Origin: Chloroflexota bacterium
GTDB lineage: Bacteria; Chloroflexota; Anaerolineae; UBA7937; B3-Chlor
Length of the DNA stretch: 7,140 nt
NCBI GenBank assembly: GCA_030616025.1
Contig: JAUWYD010000053.1
Location: 1 to 7,140, forward strand
Direction: 5' to 3'
The position numbers were made by a program, and so were the translations under genes. The notes under the pieces are model-generated. The model was not told the DNA's origin. It was given only the letters and a program-made list of their open reading frames with translations, and ran no database searches. Positions within the stretch are counted from its first letter, which is position 1. Every line of letters begins with the position of its first letter. Positions 1-5,886 of the stretch are shown here, piece after piece.

Positions 1-7
1 GGCGGAA

Positions 8-16
8 TGGTATAAT
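8..16 (+). promoter_or_regulatory. Possible extended -10 promoter element at left edge
   Basis: TATAAT lies at 11-16 and is preceded by TG at 8-9 with one base between, which is the extended -10 form. The matching -35 would lie outside the window. No gene on the plus strand follows it, because the next gene (93-779) is on the minus strand. It may serve a short RNA, or be part of an AT-rich patch whose minus strand also reads like a -10 for a gene to the left. The rest of 1-92 has no gene; it holds a weak GC-rich inverted repeat around 37-58. Confidence 0.25.
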
Positions 17-92
17 ATAGATAGAAGAAATCTTCCTCCTCCTTTCGAGAAGGGGGGCCGGGATCCTTGAGGTCTTGGTCCTCCTTTCATTT

Positions 93-779
93 TCACAGGT
101 CGATGCTTTCCCCAGGACTCAAGACCACGCTGTCTGCTCCCGTGCTCTCTTTAACCCTTTTCGCAAAGGCATGGGGATCCTGGTGGATAACGTCGAAGGT
201 GTTGTAGTGCATTGGTATGGCCAGCCTCGGTGTGAGAAGCTGGACTGCGCGCAAAGCGTCGTCGGGTCCCATGGTATAGTTGTCACCTATGGGCAGCAGA
301 GCCACATCGATAGGCCTCTCCTCTCCCAGCAGTTTCATGTCGTAGAAGAGCCCGGTGTCCGCGGCAAAGTAGATCCTCTTGTCTTCGACATCGAACAGGA
401 ATCCGCCGGGATTGCCTCCGTAGCCGCCGTCGGGGAAGCTGGAGCCGTGGTGGGCGATGGTCATCTTCAGTCTGCCAAATGGAAACTGGTAGCCGCCTCC
501 GATATGCAGTCCGTGAGCTTCTGCGCCCCTTTCCTGGGAGTAGGACGCTATCTCATGATTGGAGATGATCGTGGCTCCTGTCTGGTGGGCGATGGCTATG
601 GCATCTCCAAGGTGGTCGCCGTGACCGTGGGACACCAGGATGTAGTCGGCGTCTTTGACGTCTTCGACCTGAACATCGGCCTGTGGGTTGTCAGTGAGGA
701 AAGGATCAAGCCAGATCGTCTTTCCAGCTCCCTCTATGCTGAAGCAGGCATGCCCGTGACATGTCAATTCTACCGTCAT
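93..779 (-). CDS. UPF0173-type metal-dependent hydrolase (metallo-beta-lactamase fold)
   Basis: This 228-residue protein has the metallo-beta-lactamase fold and matches the UPF0173 (YtkL-like) family, which is usually about this length. Motifs in order: HGHACF near residue 8, LDPFLTDNP near 24, the metal-binding HGHGDH with H51, H53, D55 and H56, then H111 in AHHGS, D141 in AADTG, and H191 in PMHYNTF. Together these are a full two-metal ligand set, so the enzyme should be active. The physiological substrate of UPF0173 proteins is not established. A GTG at 782 is an alternative start. ATG at 779 is preferred because GGGAG at 787-791 lies 7 bases ahead of it. There is no signal peptide, so it is probably cytoplasmic. 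It is transcribed alone, divergently from the GalT-like gene. Confidence 0.93.
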   Translation of the reverse strand: MTVELTCHGHACFSIEGAGKTIWLDPFLTDNPQADVQVEDVKDADYILVSHGHGDHLGDAIAIAHQTGATIISNHEIASYSQERGAEAHGLHIGGGYQFPFGRLKMTIAHHGSSFPDGGYGGNPGGFLFDVEDKRIYFAADTGLFYDMKLLGEERPIDVALLPIGDNYTMGPDDALRAVQLLTPRLAIPMHYNTFDVIHQDPHAFAKRVKESTGADSVVLSPGESIDL

Positions 780-818
780 CACATCGCTCCCGTGAGCTCA
801 AGCCTATCCCAGCTCAGC

Positions 819-847
819 ATTATATCATAGCTCCTCTTGGAGGGACA
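819..847 (-). promoter_or_regulatory. Probable extended -10 promoter of the UPF0173 hydrolase gene
   Basis: On the minus strand TATAAT is at 819-824 and is preceded by TGA (825-827), giving an extended -10. The hexamer 17 bases upstream (842-847, TGTCCC) is a poor -35, so recognition would depend on the extended -10. The leader to the ATG at 779 would be roughly 35 bases. Confidence 0.5.
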
Positions 848-899
848 GAGATGGCTGACCAAAGCGGACCCCGTGAAGGGTTCCTCCACAGCCTCATCC

Positions 900-926
900 T
901 TGTCTTTTGGCCATTCATGTGATAAG
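900..926 (+). promoter_or_regulatory. Weak candidate promoter for the GalT-like gene
   Basis: TTGTCT at 900-905 is followed 15 bases later by GATAAG (921-926), which has a TG one base upstream at 918-919. The spacing is short and the -10 matches only four of six positions. It is the best plus-strand candidate seen between the divergent genes. The leader would be about 135 bases and would contain the hairpin at 993-1013. Confidence 0.2.
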
Positions 927-992
927 TTGCTGATGGCGCTCAAGCACCTGCGGACGACGGTCGGCGTCTGAAGCGCTGGTCTGCGTGCGGAG

Positions 993-1013
993 AGGCCCAG
1001 GGTTTCTGGGCCT
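993..1013 (+). other. Leader hairpin upstream of the GalT-like gene
   Basis: AGGCCCAG (993-1000) and CTGGGCCT (1006-1013) form a perfect 8-bp stem with a 5-base loop. No T-run follows on either strand, so it does not look like an intrinsic terminator. The motif TTTCTGGGC in its right arm (1003-1011) recurs at 1033-1041, just before the ribosome-binding region. It could be an mRNA leader structure or an operator; the sequence does not decide. Confidence 0.3.
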
Positions 1014-1067
1014 GTATCCAGTCAGCAGGATGTTTCTGGGCTAAAGGGGAGTGACAGCGGACAAGAC

Positions 1068-2156
1068 ATGACAGTACAGAAGAGCATCACCGATATCGAT
1101 AACATGGTGGCTGGTCTTCCGGCCGCCGACAGGCAGCGATTCCAGGATATCTTCCAGATCAGTTCCTCGATAGGGAGGGTCAACCCTCCGCCCTCCATGC
1201 ATGAGTGGATCGAGGGCCACTTCGGGTCTCTGGACGCGGTGCTGGAGCAGCGGGTTGTGCGGATCTCGAACCTGGTCACCATGGAGGGCGCGATGTTCAA
1301 CGGACTTCGTTCCCAGCGTCCCATGGTGACGGAGAAGCCGGAGGAGCTAGAGAAGCTCATTGCCGACGACATCGGTGGGCCTTTTTGCCGGCCGTTGGAA
1401 GCCACCCCGGAAGATGTCTTCGGCAGGGTCAAGGGCAGATGCTCTGTCACCGCCAGCAACATTGCCAAGTTCGACGGTTGGAGCGGTGTGGTCATCTTCG
1501 ATGAGCATCACCCGCTGGCCTTCAGCGAAGAGCGCATCAGCGACTACATCGAGACCGGCGTGGCGTGGGCGCAGCAGGTCCATGGAGCGGATGAGGACGC
1601 CAAGTATCCGTTCTTCTTGTGGAATTGTCTATGGCGGGCTGGTGCGTCCATCATCCACGGGCATGCGCAGGTGATCGTAGGGCGTGGCATGCACTATGCC
1701 AGAGTGGAGGGATTGAGGAGGGCTGCTCTGGGGTATCGAGAGGCCACGGGGAGGAGTTATTTCGACGACCTATATGCTGTCCACAGCAGCCTGGGACTGG
1801 CCTTGGAGGTGGATGGAGTTCGCATCCTGGCCTATCTCGCACCCATCAAGGAAAAGGAAGTATTTCTGATCTCCGAAACGTTGAGTGAGGGCCTGAAAAG
1901 GGCCATCTACAAGGTACTTGACTGCTACGTTAGTAGTCTGGGCGTAAGCAGCTTCAACGTCGCCCTCTGCACGACTCCACTGGGGCCCACTCAGGAAGAC
2001 TGGAGCGGGTTTCCTGTGCTGGTGCGTATCCTGGACAGAGGGAATCCGATGAACAGGACGGTGGACATGGCGGCGATGGAACTCTATGCTTCAAGCGTGG
2101 TCTCCAGTGATCCGTTCCGGGTCATTGAGGCGGTGGCAGACGCGGTGGAAAAGTGA
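1068..2156 (+). CDS. GalT/HIT-superfamily nucleotidyltransferase-like protein
   Basis: A 362-residue protein resembling the galactose-1-phosphate uridylyltransferase branch of the HIT superfamily. The key motif is NCLWRAGASIIHGHAQ near residues 186-201, with H197-x-H199-x-Q201. In GalT the second histidine of the equivalent HPHGQ is the nucleophile that forms the nucleotidyl intermediate, so H199 is the likely catalytic residue. GVVIFDEHHPL near 140-150 matches the strand-loop before it in this fold. The CxxC zinc site of classical GalT is not seen, so the substrate is probably not galactose-1-phosphate; a sugar- or nucleotide-phosphate transferase or phosphorylase is more likely. AAAGGGGAG at 1043-1051 is a possible ribosome-binding site, rather far (16 bases) from the ATG. 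No GalK or GalE is nearby, and the gene seems to be monocistronic. Confidence 0.8.
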   Translation: MTVQKSITDIDNMVAGLPAADRQRFQDIFQISSSIGRVNPPPSMHEWIEGHFGSLDAVLEQRVVRISNLVTMEGAMFNGLRSQRPMVTEKPEELEKLIADDIGGPFCRPLEATPEDVFGRVKGRCSVTASNIAKFDGWSGVVIFDEHHPLAFSEERISDYIETGVAWAQQVHGADEDAKYPFFLWNCLWRAGASIIHGHAQVIVGRGMHYARVEGLRRAALGYREATGRSYFDDLYAVHSSLGLALEVDGVRILAYLAPIKEKEVFLISETLSEGLKRAIYKVLDCYVSSLGVSSFNVALCTTPLGPTQEDWSGFPVLVRILDRGNPMNRTVDMAAMELYASSVVSSDPFRVIEAVADAVEK

Positions 2157-2514
2157 CGGGAATGCGGGTAGGGTGCCAAGAGACGTGTCTCGAGCCCCGC
2201 TGGATTACACTCTTCGATACGGCCTGTGGCCTACCCTTCGACAGGCTCAGGACGGCGCTCAGGATGAATCCGGCGGGCGGCGGGAGTTGCAGCCCTGTTG
2301 GCAGGTTCAGCTAGGCCCTCTGGGAGTTGATGGCTTCAGCCGCGGAATCCCATTGTCCGGCCAGCCTCTCGGATTGCGCTGAGTCGCGCCGGAATGAATT
2401 CCCGTGGTAAGGTCGACAAGTCTCTCTGGGGCTCAGACTATCCGTCGTGCGAGGTGGTTCGAGACTTGACTCCAGCTTCAAGAGGCATTCTTCATTAAGG
2501 TGTGTAATCGGCGC
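2157..2514. other. Non-coding stretch between the GalT-like gene and tatA
   Basis: About 360 bases without a convincing gene. It holds the interspersed repeat described separately (2232-2271). A TTGACT at 2466-2471 has no good -10 at normal distance. No T-tailed terminator was seen for the GalT-like gene. An open frame crossing 2086-2382 is antisense-like noise running through the repeat. Confidence 0.5.
2232..2271. repeat. Interspersed intergenic repeat unit (TTCGACAGGCTCAGGA type)
   Basis: The stretch contains CCCTTCGACAGGCTCAGG followed by a second GCTCAGGA, so GCTCAGGA occurs at 2245-2252 and again at 2257-2264 with a 12-base period, ending in TGAATCCG. Sequences built on CCTTCGACA(A/G)GCTCAGG recur between genes in many environmental bacterial genomes, including Chloroflexota; this is from memory and was not searched. 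Only one copy is present in the window. Its translations (LRQAQDGAQDE) are typical false ORFs. Confidence 0.5.
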
Positions 2515-2543
2515 TTGTCTTGTCTGCCCCTTTGTGCTATAAT
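2515..2543 (+). promoter_or_regulatory. Promoter of tatA
   Basis: TTGTCT (2515-2520) and a perfect TATAAT (2538-2543) are separated by 17 bases, and TG at 2535-2536 adds an extended -10. Transcription should begin near 2550, leaving a leader of about 25 bases that ends in a strong ribosome-binding site, AAGGAGG at 2565-2571. Confidence 0.7.
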
Positions 2544-2576
2544 GAAGATGATAGGGGTTACAACAAGGAGGGGAGT

Positions 2577-2783
2577 ATGCCTGGTTTGGGCTCGATAGGA
2601 ATGCCTGAGTTGCTGATCGTCTTAGTGATCATCATCATCATCTTTGGCGTTGGGAAGTTGCCTGAGATAGGTGGGGCCTTGGGCAAGGGCATCAGGGAGT
2701 TCCGCACCGCCTCGCAGGGTTTGGAAAGCGAGGAGACAAGCACGGAAGAGGAGAAGAAGGAGGAAGAGAAGAAAGAGAGCTGA
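2577..2783 (+). CDS. tatA: Twin-arginine translocase subunit TatA/TatE
   Basis: A 68-residue TatA-family protein that forms the protein-conducting part of the Tat pathway, which exports folded proteins across the cytoplasmic membrane with TatC. It has a short N-terminus, a single membrane helix at about residues 9-25 (PELLIVLVIIIIIFGVG), the hallmark FGVGKLPE hinge at 23-30, an amphipathic helix at about 30-46 with GGALGKGIREF, and a Glu/Lys-rich tail. Length is within the usual range for small TatA proteins. The frame is open upstream to 2520, but ATG 2577 is chosen because AAGGAGG ends 5 bases before it and the upstream extension would overlap the promoter. No tatC or tatB is present, so the partner must be encoded elsewhere. 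TatA and TatE cannot be separated by sequence alone. Confidence 0.95.
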   Translation: MPGLGSIGMPELLIVLVIIIIIFGVGKLPEIGGALGKGIREFRTASQGLESEETSTEEEKKEEEKKES

Positions 2784-2808
2784 TCCTGCGTTGGGATCGC
2801 CGTCGTTG

Positions 2809-2830
2809 CAGACCTCGCCTCGGAGGTCTG
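2809..2830 (+). other. Hairpin downstream of tatA
   Basis: CAGACCTC (2809-2816) and GAGGTCTG (2823-2830) form an 8-bp stem with a 6-base loop, 26 bases after the tatA stop. There is no T-run after it, so it may protect the mRNA 3' end or act with the terminator at 2879-2900. Confidence 0.35.
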
Positions 2831-2878
2831 GTCAAGCTTGCCTTCCGTTGGCGGAGCAATAGGAATTGTGAAGCAAGT

Positions 2879-2903
2879 GAGCCCGACTTTGGTCGGGCTC
2901 TTT
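2879..2903. terminator. Probable bidirectional terminator between tatA and tRNA-Arg
   Basis: GAGCCCGAC (2879-2887) and GTCGGGCTC (2892-2900) give a perfect 9-bp stem with a 4-base loop. On plus it is followed by TTTGTGT, a short imperfect T-tract suited to ending tatA. On minus it lies 17 bases after the tRNA-Arg 3' end and is followed by ACTTGCTTC. It sits exactly between two convergent units, which supports a role for both. Confidence 0.65.
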
Positions 2904-2916
2904 GTGTCGAGGTCAG

Positions 2917-2991
2917 TACCCCTAGCAGGATTCGAACCTGCGACACATGGTTTAGGAAACCACTGCTCTATCCTGGCTGAGCTATAGGGGC
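2917..2991 (-). tRNA. tRNA-Arg(CCT)
   Basis: The minus strand folds into a standard 75-base cloverleaf without encoded CCA. The acceptor pairs GCCCCTA with TAGGGGT, where the first pair is a G-T wobble, and the discriminator is A. The D arm is GCTC/GAGC. The anticodon stem is GTGGT/ACCAT with loop TTCCTAA, giving anticodon CCT (2954-2956), which reads the arginine codon AGG. The variable loop has 5 bases and the T arm is GCAGG-TTCGAAT-CCTGC. It is divergent from tRNA-Pro. Confidence 0.95.
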
Positions 2992-3005
2992 ACGACTCCG
3001 CTGTA

Positions 3006-3033
3006 ATTGTAACTCATTCGTGCTCTCTTGCAA
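3006..3033 (-). promoter_or_regulatory. Promoter of tRNA-Arg, sharing its -35 with the tRNA-Pro promoter
   Basis: On minus the -10 is TACAAT (3006-3011) and the -35 is TTGCAA (3028-3033), 16 bases apart. Transcription should start near 2999, a few bases ahead of the tRNA. TTGCAA is its own reverse complement, and the same six bases serve as the -35 of the plus-strand promoter. Confidence 0.6.
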
Positions 3034-3056
3034 AGTGTGCATCGATGGAGTATAAT
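3028..3056 (+). promoter_or_regulatory. Promoter of tRNA-Pro
   Basis: TTGCAA (3028-3033) and a perfect TATAAT (3051-3056) are 17 bases apart. The expected start near 3063 lies only a few bases before the mature tRNA 5' end at 3066, leaving a very short 5' leader for RNase P. Confidence 0.75.
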
Positions 3057-3065
3057 GCTCTCGTA

Positions 3066-3146
<81 letters not shown>

Positions 3147-3601
3147 GACTTGTTTTCCCCACCGCGCAACAGGCTTACTTGGGCTGCGTGACCACACGCG
3201 TTGCATCATCGACAGACCTGCCCTCCCTCAACGTCAATGCCTCCCTCGCGCCCTGGATAGCGCACAGCGCCTCGCATGACCTCAGCTCCTATCTCTCTTG
3301 GGCTATGAGACCTAGTTCTTCGGCGTTATCTCTGAGCATCAGAGTACACGCCCTTCCGGAAAGTGACCGACTATTCAGTTCGAAGTGCAGTCAGATCTGA
3401 GTCTGTGCGAATGCGCCGCCGGAGCTGAGGCCCTCCCGTGACAAGATGACCACCACCTGGGGAACGCATGATGGATGGCTTTGGTGACCGTGTGAAGCAC
3501 CGCTCCAGCCGCGGAAATGATCTGGCCGGCGGATGCGGTCCTCTGTACTTGAAAGATGTCTCCCCGCAATGTTTGGTGTGCCGCCGCAGGGTTGGTCGAT
3601 G
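3147..3601. other. Stretch without a recognisable gene next to tRNA-Pro
   Basis: About 455 bases between tRNA-Pro and the glycosyltransferase gene. Several short frames are open on both strands, but none has a good ribosome-binding site or familiar motifs. One minus-strand frame (3375-3605) begins with a GTG overlapping the glycosyltransferase stop; I could not support it further. The stretch may be decayed coding DNA of the inserted segment. Confidence 0.4.
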
Positions 3602-4690
3602 TCACCCATTATCGAATCGCGCTGTTTCGGCTCGCAGACCGCCACGCCCACTCCGACGTCCGGCTCGCTGGAGCCTCAAGAGGTCCAGTACGAAGCACAG
3701 CATGGAGAACGTCATTAACCATTCGAAGTGAGGGAGAAGCGGTGCCACAAGCGACAACGTCATCCCAAGCCAGAAGAGGGCACTCCCTTTGTCGACTAGG
3801 TAAACCAGCACCGGGACGAGCAAGACCAGGTCGTAAACGGGCAGATACGGCAATAGCAGAACGCCCACAAGGAACGCAAGGGCCGCATCGTCCAGCCGCA
3901 CGGTCTGCTTCTTGAACCACCAGATCGAAAGGCCACAGTACCCACATGCAGCTAGGAGCATTCGCCAGGGTGCAGAAAGGAGCCGAAGTTGGCCGGGCAT
4001 CATGACAGACCGCCCGCTGAGGTACCATCCGAGGAGAAAGCTTCTCCACGCATCGAGAGAGGTCCCTTGCCCCAGGCAAAGAGAGGCAGCGGCGAGGAAC
4101 AGCGCTCCCAGGGCGAAAGCCCCCAGCGAGCGCCACTGCTTCCTCAATAGCAGTCCGCCTGCAACAGGAGCCACCACGTGTGGCTTGATCAGCGCCAAGC
4201 ACAACAGTGCCCCAGCGAGACGCGGTTTTCGTCTTCTCCCTACGAGGTACGCGGCCAGCATAAACACAAGTACCAATGGGGTGATTTGACCCATAAAAAC
4301 GGTGACGGAGGTTACGGGCCAGACAAGGCAGACCATGGTGAGTGTCCTGGCTGCCCTCGGCTCAAGCGCGACTACTCGTGTCGCAAACAGATAGGCACTG
4401 GCGCCAACCGCTGAGTACAGGAGACCGACCCACGCCGCAAAAGCGCACTGTGGTGGCAGCAGCGACAGGGGCAAAAGCAGCACGGCGGTGAACATCGGGT
4501 AGGGATATCCCAGTCTGCCGAACATGGGCGCAAGCGCCTGGTTGACTGGGACCCCGGCGAGAAGTGCCTGCCCCGCGATATAGTGCTGCCAGAAGTCCTC
4601 ACCAGGGCTCTGGATTAGAAGAAGGATGATCTCTCCGAGGAGTACCCCCGCGAGGACGGCAGAAGCTAGTCTATGCCCCTTGCGCTCCAT
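3602..4690 (-). CDS. GT87-type (DUF2029) polyprenyl-linked glycosyltransferase
   Basis: A 362-residue integral membrane protein of the GT87/DUF2029 family, within the GT-C fold. Known members are mannosyltransferases that use polyprenyl-phosphate sugars outside the membrane for cell-envelope glycans. A first helix covers about residues 8-26. It is followed by the acidic EDF motif (E31, D32), the usual catalytic position in GT-C enzymes, and HYIAGQALLAG. Later come GYPYPMFTAVLLLPLSLLP (61-79), MGQITPLVL (133-141), LALIKPHVVAP (165-175) and LPYLPVYDLVLL (280-291), with roughly nine to ten hydrophobic segments and a basic C-terminal tail. The ATG at 4690 has only GAGGA directly touching it, so translation initiation may be weak. 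Two codons ahead is an in-frame TGA (4694-4696). The sugar and acceptor are unknown. The gene lies within the putative inserted segment as possible cargo. Confidence 0.85.
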   Translation of the reverse strand: MERKGHRLASAVLAGVLLGEIILLLIQSPGEDFWQHYIAGQALLAGVPVNQALAPMFGRLGYPYPMFTAVLLLPLSLLPPQCAFAAWVGLLYSAVGASAYLFATRVVALEPRAARTLTMVCLVWPVTSVTVFMGQITPLVLVFMLAAYLVGRRRKPRLAGALLCLALIKPHVVAPVAGGLLLRKQWRSLGAFALGALFLAAASLCLGQGTSLDAWRSFLLGWYLSGRSVMMPGQLRLLSAPWRMLLAACGYCGLSIWWFKKQTVRLDDAALAFLVGVLLLPYLPVYDLVLLVPVLVYLVDKGSALFWLGMTLSLVAPLLPHFEWLMTFSMLCFVLDLLRLQRAGRRSGRGGLRAETARFDNG

Positions 4691-4693
4691 TCC

Positions 4694-5056
4694 TCATCTG
4701 CCCAGGCGCTCATCGTCCAATGAGTGCATGCAGTTGTCATCCACGTTGCAAGCGGCGCAGCCGCCACCCCAGCTGTCCACTTGATGCTCATCTCCTTGCT
4801 CCCGCTCAATCGGTGAAGCGATAAACCGTGTGCTGTAGTCCAAGATGAGGCAACTCATGTCATCGGGTTGACGAAGTAGAGAGTCGAAGTCGTGGTATTG
4901 TACCACGAATTGTATGAGGCCGCAAGTTGAGTTGGCAATAGCAGAACCAGCCCCCGCCTTTCGGGAGGAGAATGTACCAAGGATGTGACCTATCCCTTGA
5001 CAGTCATCGTAGCGGAGCCTCAAGAGGATTGCAGCATTGACAGGGAGTGCTGGCAA
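4694..5056 (-). CDS. Doubtful hypothetical ORF directly upstream of the glycosyltransferase
   Basis: A 120-codon open frame whose only start is TTG at 5056. It ends at TGA 4694-4696, one codon (GGA) before the glycosyltransferase ATG and in the same frame. The protein has no membrane segment or motif I recognise; its C-terminal part is acidic with three Cys (GGGCAACNVDDNC). No clear ribosome-binding site was found, and the base composition looks less GC-rich than the neighbours. It could be a real small gene coupled to the glycosyltransferase, a decayed gene or plain noise. I lean towards decayed or non-coding. Confidence 0.2.
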   Translation of the reverse strand: MPALPVNAAILLRLRYDDCQGIGHILGTFSSRKAGAGSAIANSTCGLIQFVVQYHDFDSLLRQPDDMSCLILDYSTRFIASPIEREQGDEHQVDSWGGGCAACNVDDNCMHSLDDERLGR

Positions 5057-5083
5057 TGCGTAGAGGGGGGTAGGCTATGTGCG

Positions 5084-5302
5084 CTACTCTGCTGAAGGAT
5101 ACTCTGTTGCCAGACGACCGCACCGCTTGCACAGGAGACCCTGTGGTCCAAGGACGTGTTTCGGTTTCGGCGGAGGCAACGGGCAACCGTTGTTCTGGCG
5201 TGTCGCACACTCCAGCTGTGTCACCCATTTCCCCTGGCTGTTGTAGTGTCCGTAGTCACGAGGGTTGTAGCATGGCCGGCAGGGACACAGCGCGCTCCGC
5301 AT
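5084..5302 (-). CDS. Small Cys-rich protein, probably zinc-binding
   Basis: A 72-residue protein with seven Cys and two candidate His ligands. CPCRPC supplies C6, C8 and C11, followed by DYGHY with H19, then C32 and C40 around WVTQLECATRQNNGC, a proline-rich PLPPPKPKH with H49, and a closing CKRCG with C58 and C61. Paired Cys clusters at both ends suggest one or two zinc sites of a zinc-ribbon or treble-clef kind. I do not recognise the family. Third codon positions are G/C-rich, which supports coding. The frame is open upstream to 5515, but the Cys pattern begins just after ATG 5302, and the upstream part is low-complexity and basic. Only a weak GGA lies 5 bases before the ATG. A possible promoter is TTGGTC (5393-5398), 17 bases, TATCAC (5370-5375). 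It could be an accessory or phage-derived protein. Confidence 0.5.
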   Translation of the reverse strand: MRSALCPCRPCYNPRDYGHYNSQGKWVTQLECATRQNNGCPLPPPKPKHVLGPQGLLCKRCGRLATEYPSAE

Positions 5303-5802
5303 GTAGGTCCAACGGCCCTCACCTTCGTTTGGTTCTTTCGTTCGGTCACGAACTCTCACCCTTCGGTCCGTGATAGCCGTCCTGCTAATCCTGACCAATA
5401 GCTGCGTCCCATTCCCCGCCGTCGGCGCGTTACACGCGCAGGTAGTAAGACCCAGGCCAGGTATCTGAACCTTGCCCCAGCCAGCCAGAGCCACGCCGCG
5501 GCCACGAGGGGACATGGACGGTGGAGGCGCCGGACTGTGAACCTGGCGATGACAGTCGATAACGAATCGACCATAAGCAAGTCAGCATGGCCTCATGAGA
5601 ATCATACCATTGTAGGCACAGCATTGGCAATGCTGCCGAGGCCAGTCTGCTCGCTGTCTGCGAGGATTGGTGGTAGACTATGATCGGAGGGTGGAACGCT
5701 CTCACAAACATCAACCTTGGACCATACAGGTCGAAGAAGGCGAGACCGCACAGAAGGCTCAGCGGGAGTGCCGTGCGGTCAGAACTTGAAAGAGTAGATG
5801 GT
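5303..5802. other. Gene-poor right part of the putative inserted segment
   Basis: About 500 bases with no convincing gene on either strand. Structures seen are a small hairpin GTTCG/CGAAC at 5340-5353 and a perfect 7-bp inverted repeat CAGCATT/AATGCTG at 5619-5635 with a 3-base loop. Frames crossing 5430-5921 on minus read the tRNA relic backwards and are not genes. No recombinase signature was found here, although an integrase is often coded beside an att site. Confidence 0.4.
5619..5635. repeat. Short inverted repeat CAGCATT-GGC-AATGCTG
   Basis: A perfect 7-bp palindrome with a 3-base centre in otherwise gene-poor DNA, about 170 bases from the right att-like copy. The size and symmetry would suit a dimeric protein-binding site. 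Related words (GCAGCATTG and GGCAATGC) also occur unpaired at 5031-5059. Its function is not evident. Confidence 0.25.
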
Positions 5803-5854
5803 ACGGTTCGGGTCCGTGAGGTCGGAGGTTGAAACCCTCTCGCCCCCACTTCTT
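5803..5854 (+). repeat. att-like direct repeat, copy 2 (orphan tRNA-Pro 3' half)
   Basis: It matches 3095-3146 in 49 of 52 positions with no gaps. The three differences fall at tRNA position 56 (invariant C to G), position 60 (T to C) and position 72 (G to C, breaking the C1-G72 pair), so it could not be part of a working tRNA. The 5' half of a tRNA is not present before it. After 5854 the similarity resumes as TTGACT once a 7-base addition is allowed, so the shared tract may extend to about 5865. Confidence 0.75.
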
Positions 5855-5886
5855 CGTTCTTGACTCGATGTGATGAGAGGTAACCC

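Larger units (their letters stand above)
3147..5802. mobile_element. Putative relic of an element integrated at tRNA-Pro
   Basis: The 2656 bases between the two copies of the tRNA-Pro 3' half form a candidate integrated element. The intact tRNA at the left end and an orphan 3' half at the right end are the usual product of tyrosine-recombinase integration into a tRNA gene. Recognised content is a GT87-type glycosyltransferase, a small Cys-rich protein and one doubtful ORF, all on minus; the rest lacks convincing genes. No integrase, excisionase or replication gene is visible, so the element could not move on its own. A simple segmental duplication of half a tRNA is the alternative. Confidence 0.4.

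Noticed and set aside
779..784. A start-stop pair (ATGTGA on minus) overlapping the hydrolase start
   Set aside because: The ribosome-binding site is only 2 bases from this ATG, too close for efficient use. ATG 779 has better spacing.
75..830. Long plus-strand frame opposite the UPF0173 hydrolase
   Set aside because: The minus-strand protein has complete metal-binding motifs. The plus frame is its shadow.
2086..2382. Plus-strand frame after the GalT-like gene
   Set aside because: It overlaps the end of a real gene and runs through the interspersed repeat; no start signal or motif.
3375..3605. Minus-strand 76-codon frame starting with a GTG that overlaps the glycosyltransferase TGA (GTGA)
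   Set aside because: The overlap is suggestive of coupling, but there is no ribosome-binding site, motif or distinctive codon pattern.
4112..4123. GGGC-GAAA-GCCC tetraloop hairpin
   Set aside because: It lies inside the glycosyltransferase coding region and is well explained by codon constraints in GC-rich DNA.
3670..5027. A 14-base direct repeat, GGAGCCTCAAGAGG, at 3670-3683 and 5014-5027 bracketing the glycosyltransferase body
   Set aside because: Too short to distinguish from chance in a window this size, and both copies read as LLRL on minus. No target-site or terminal inverted repeats accompany it.
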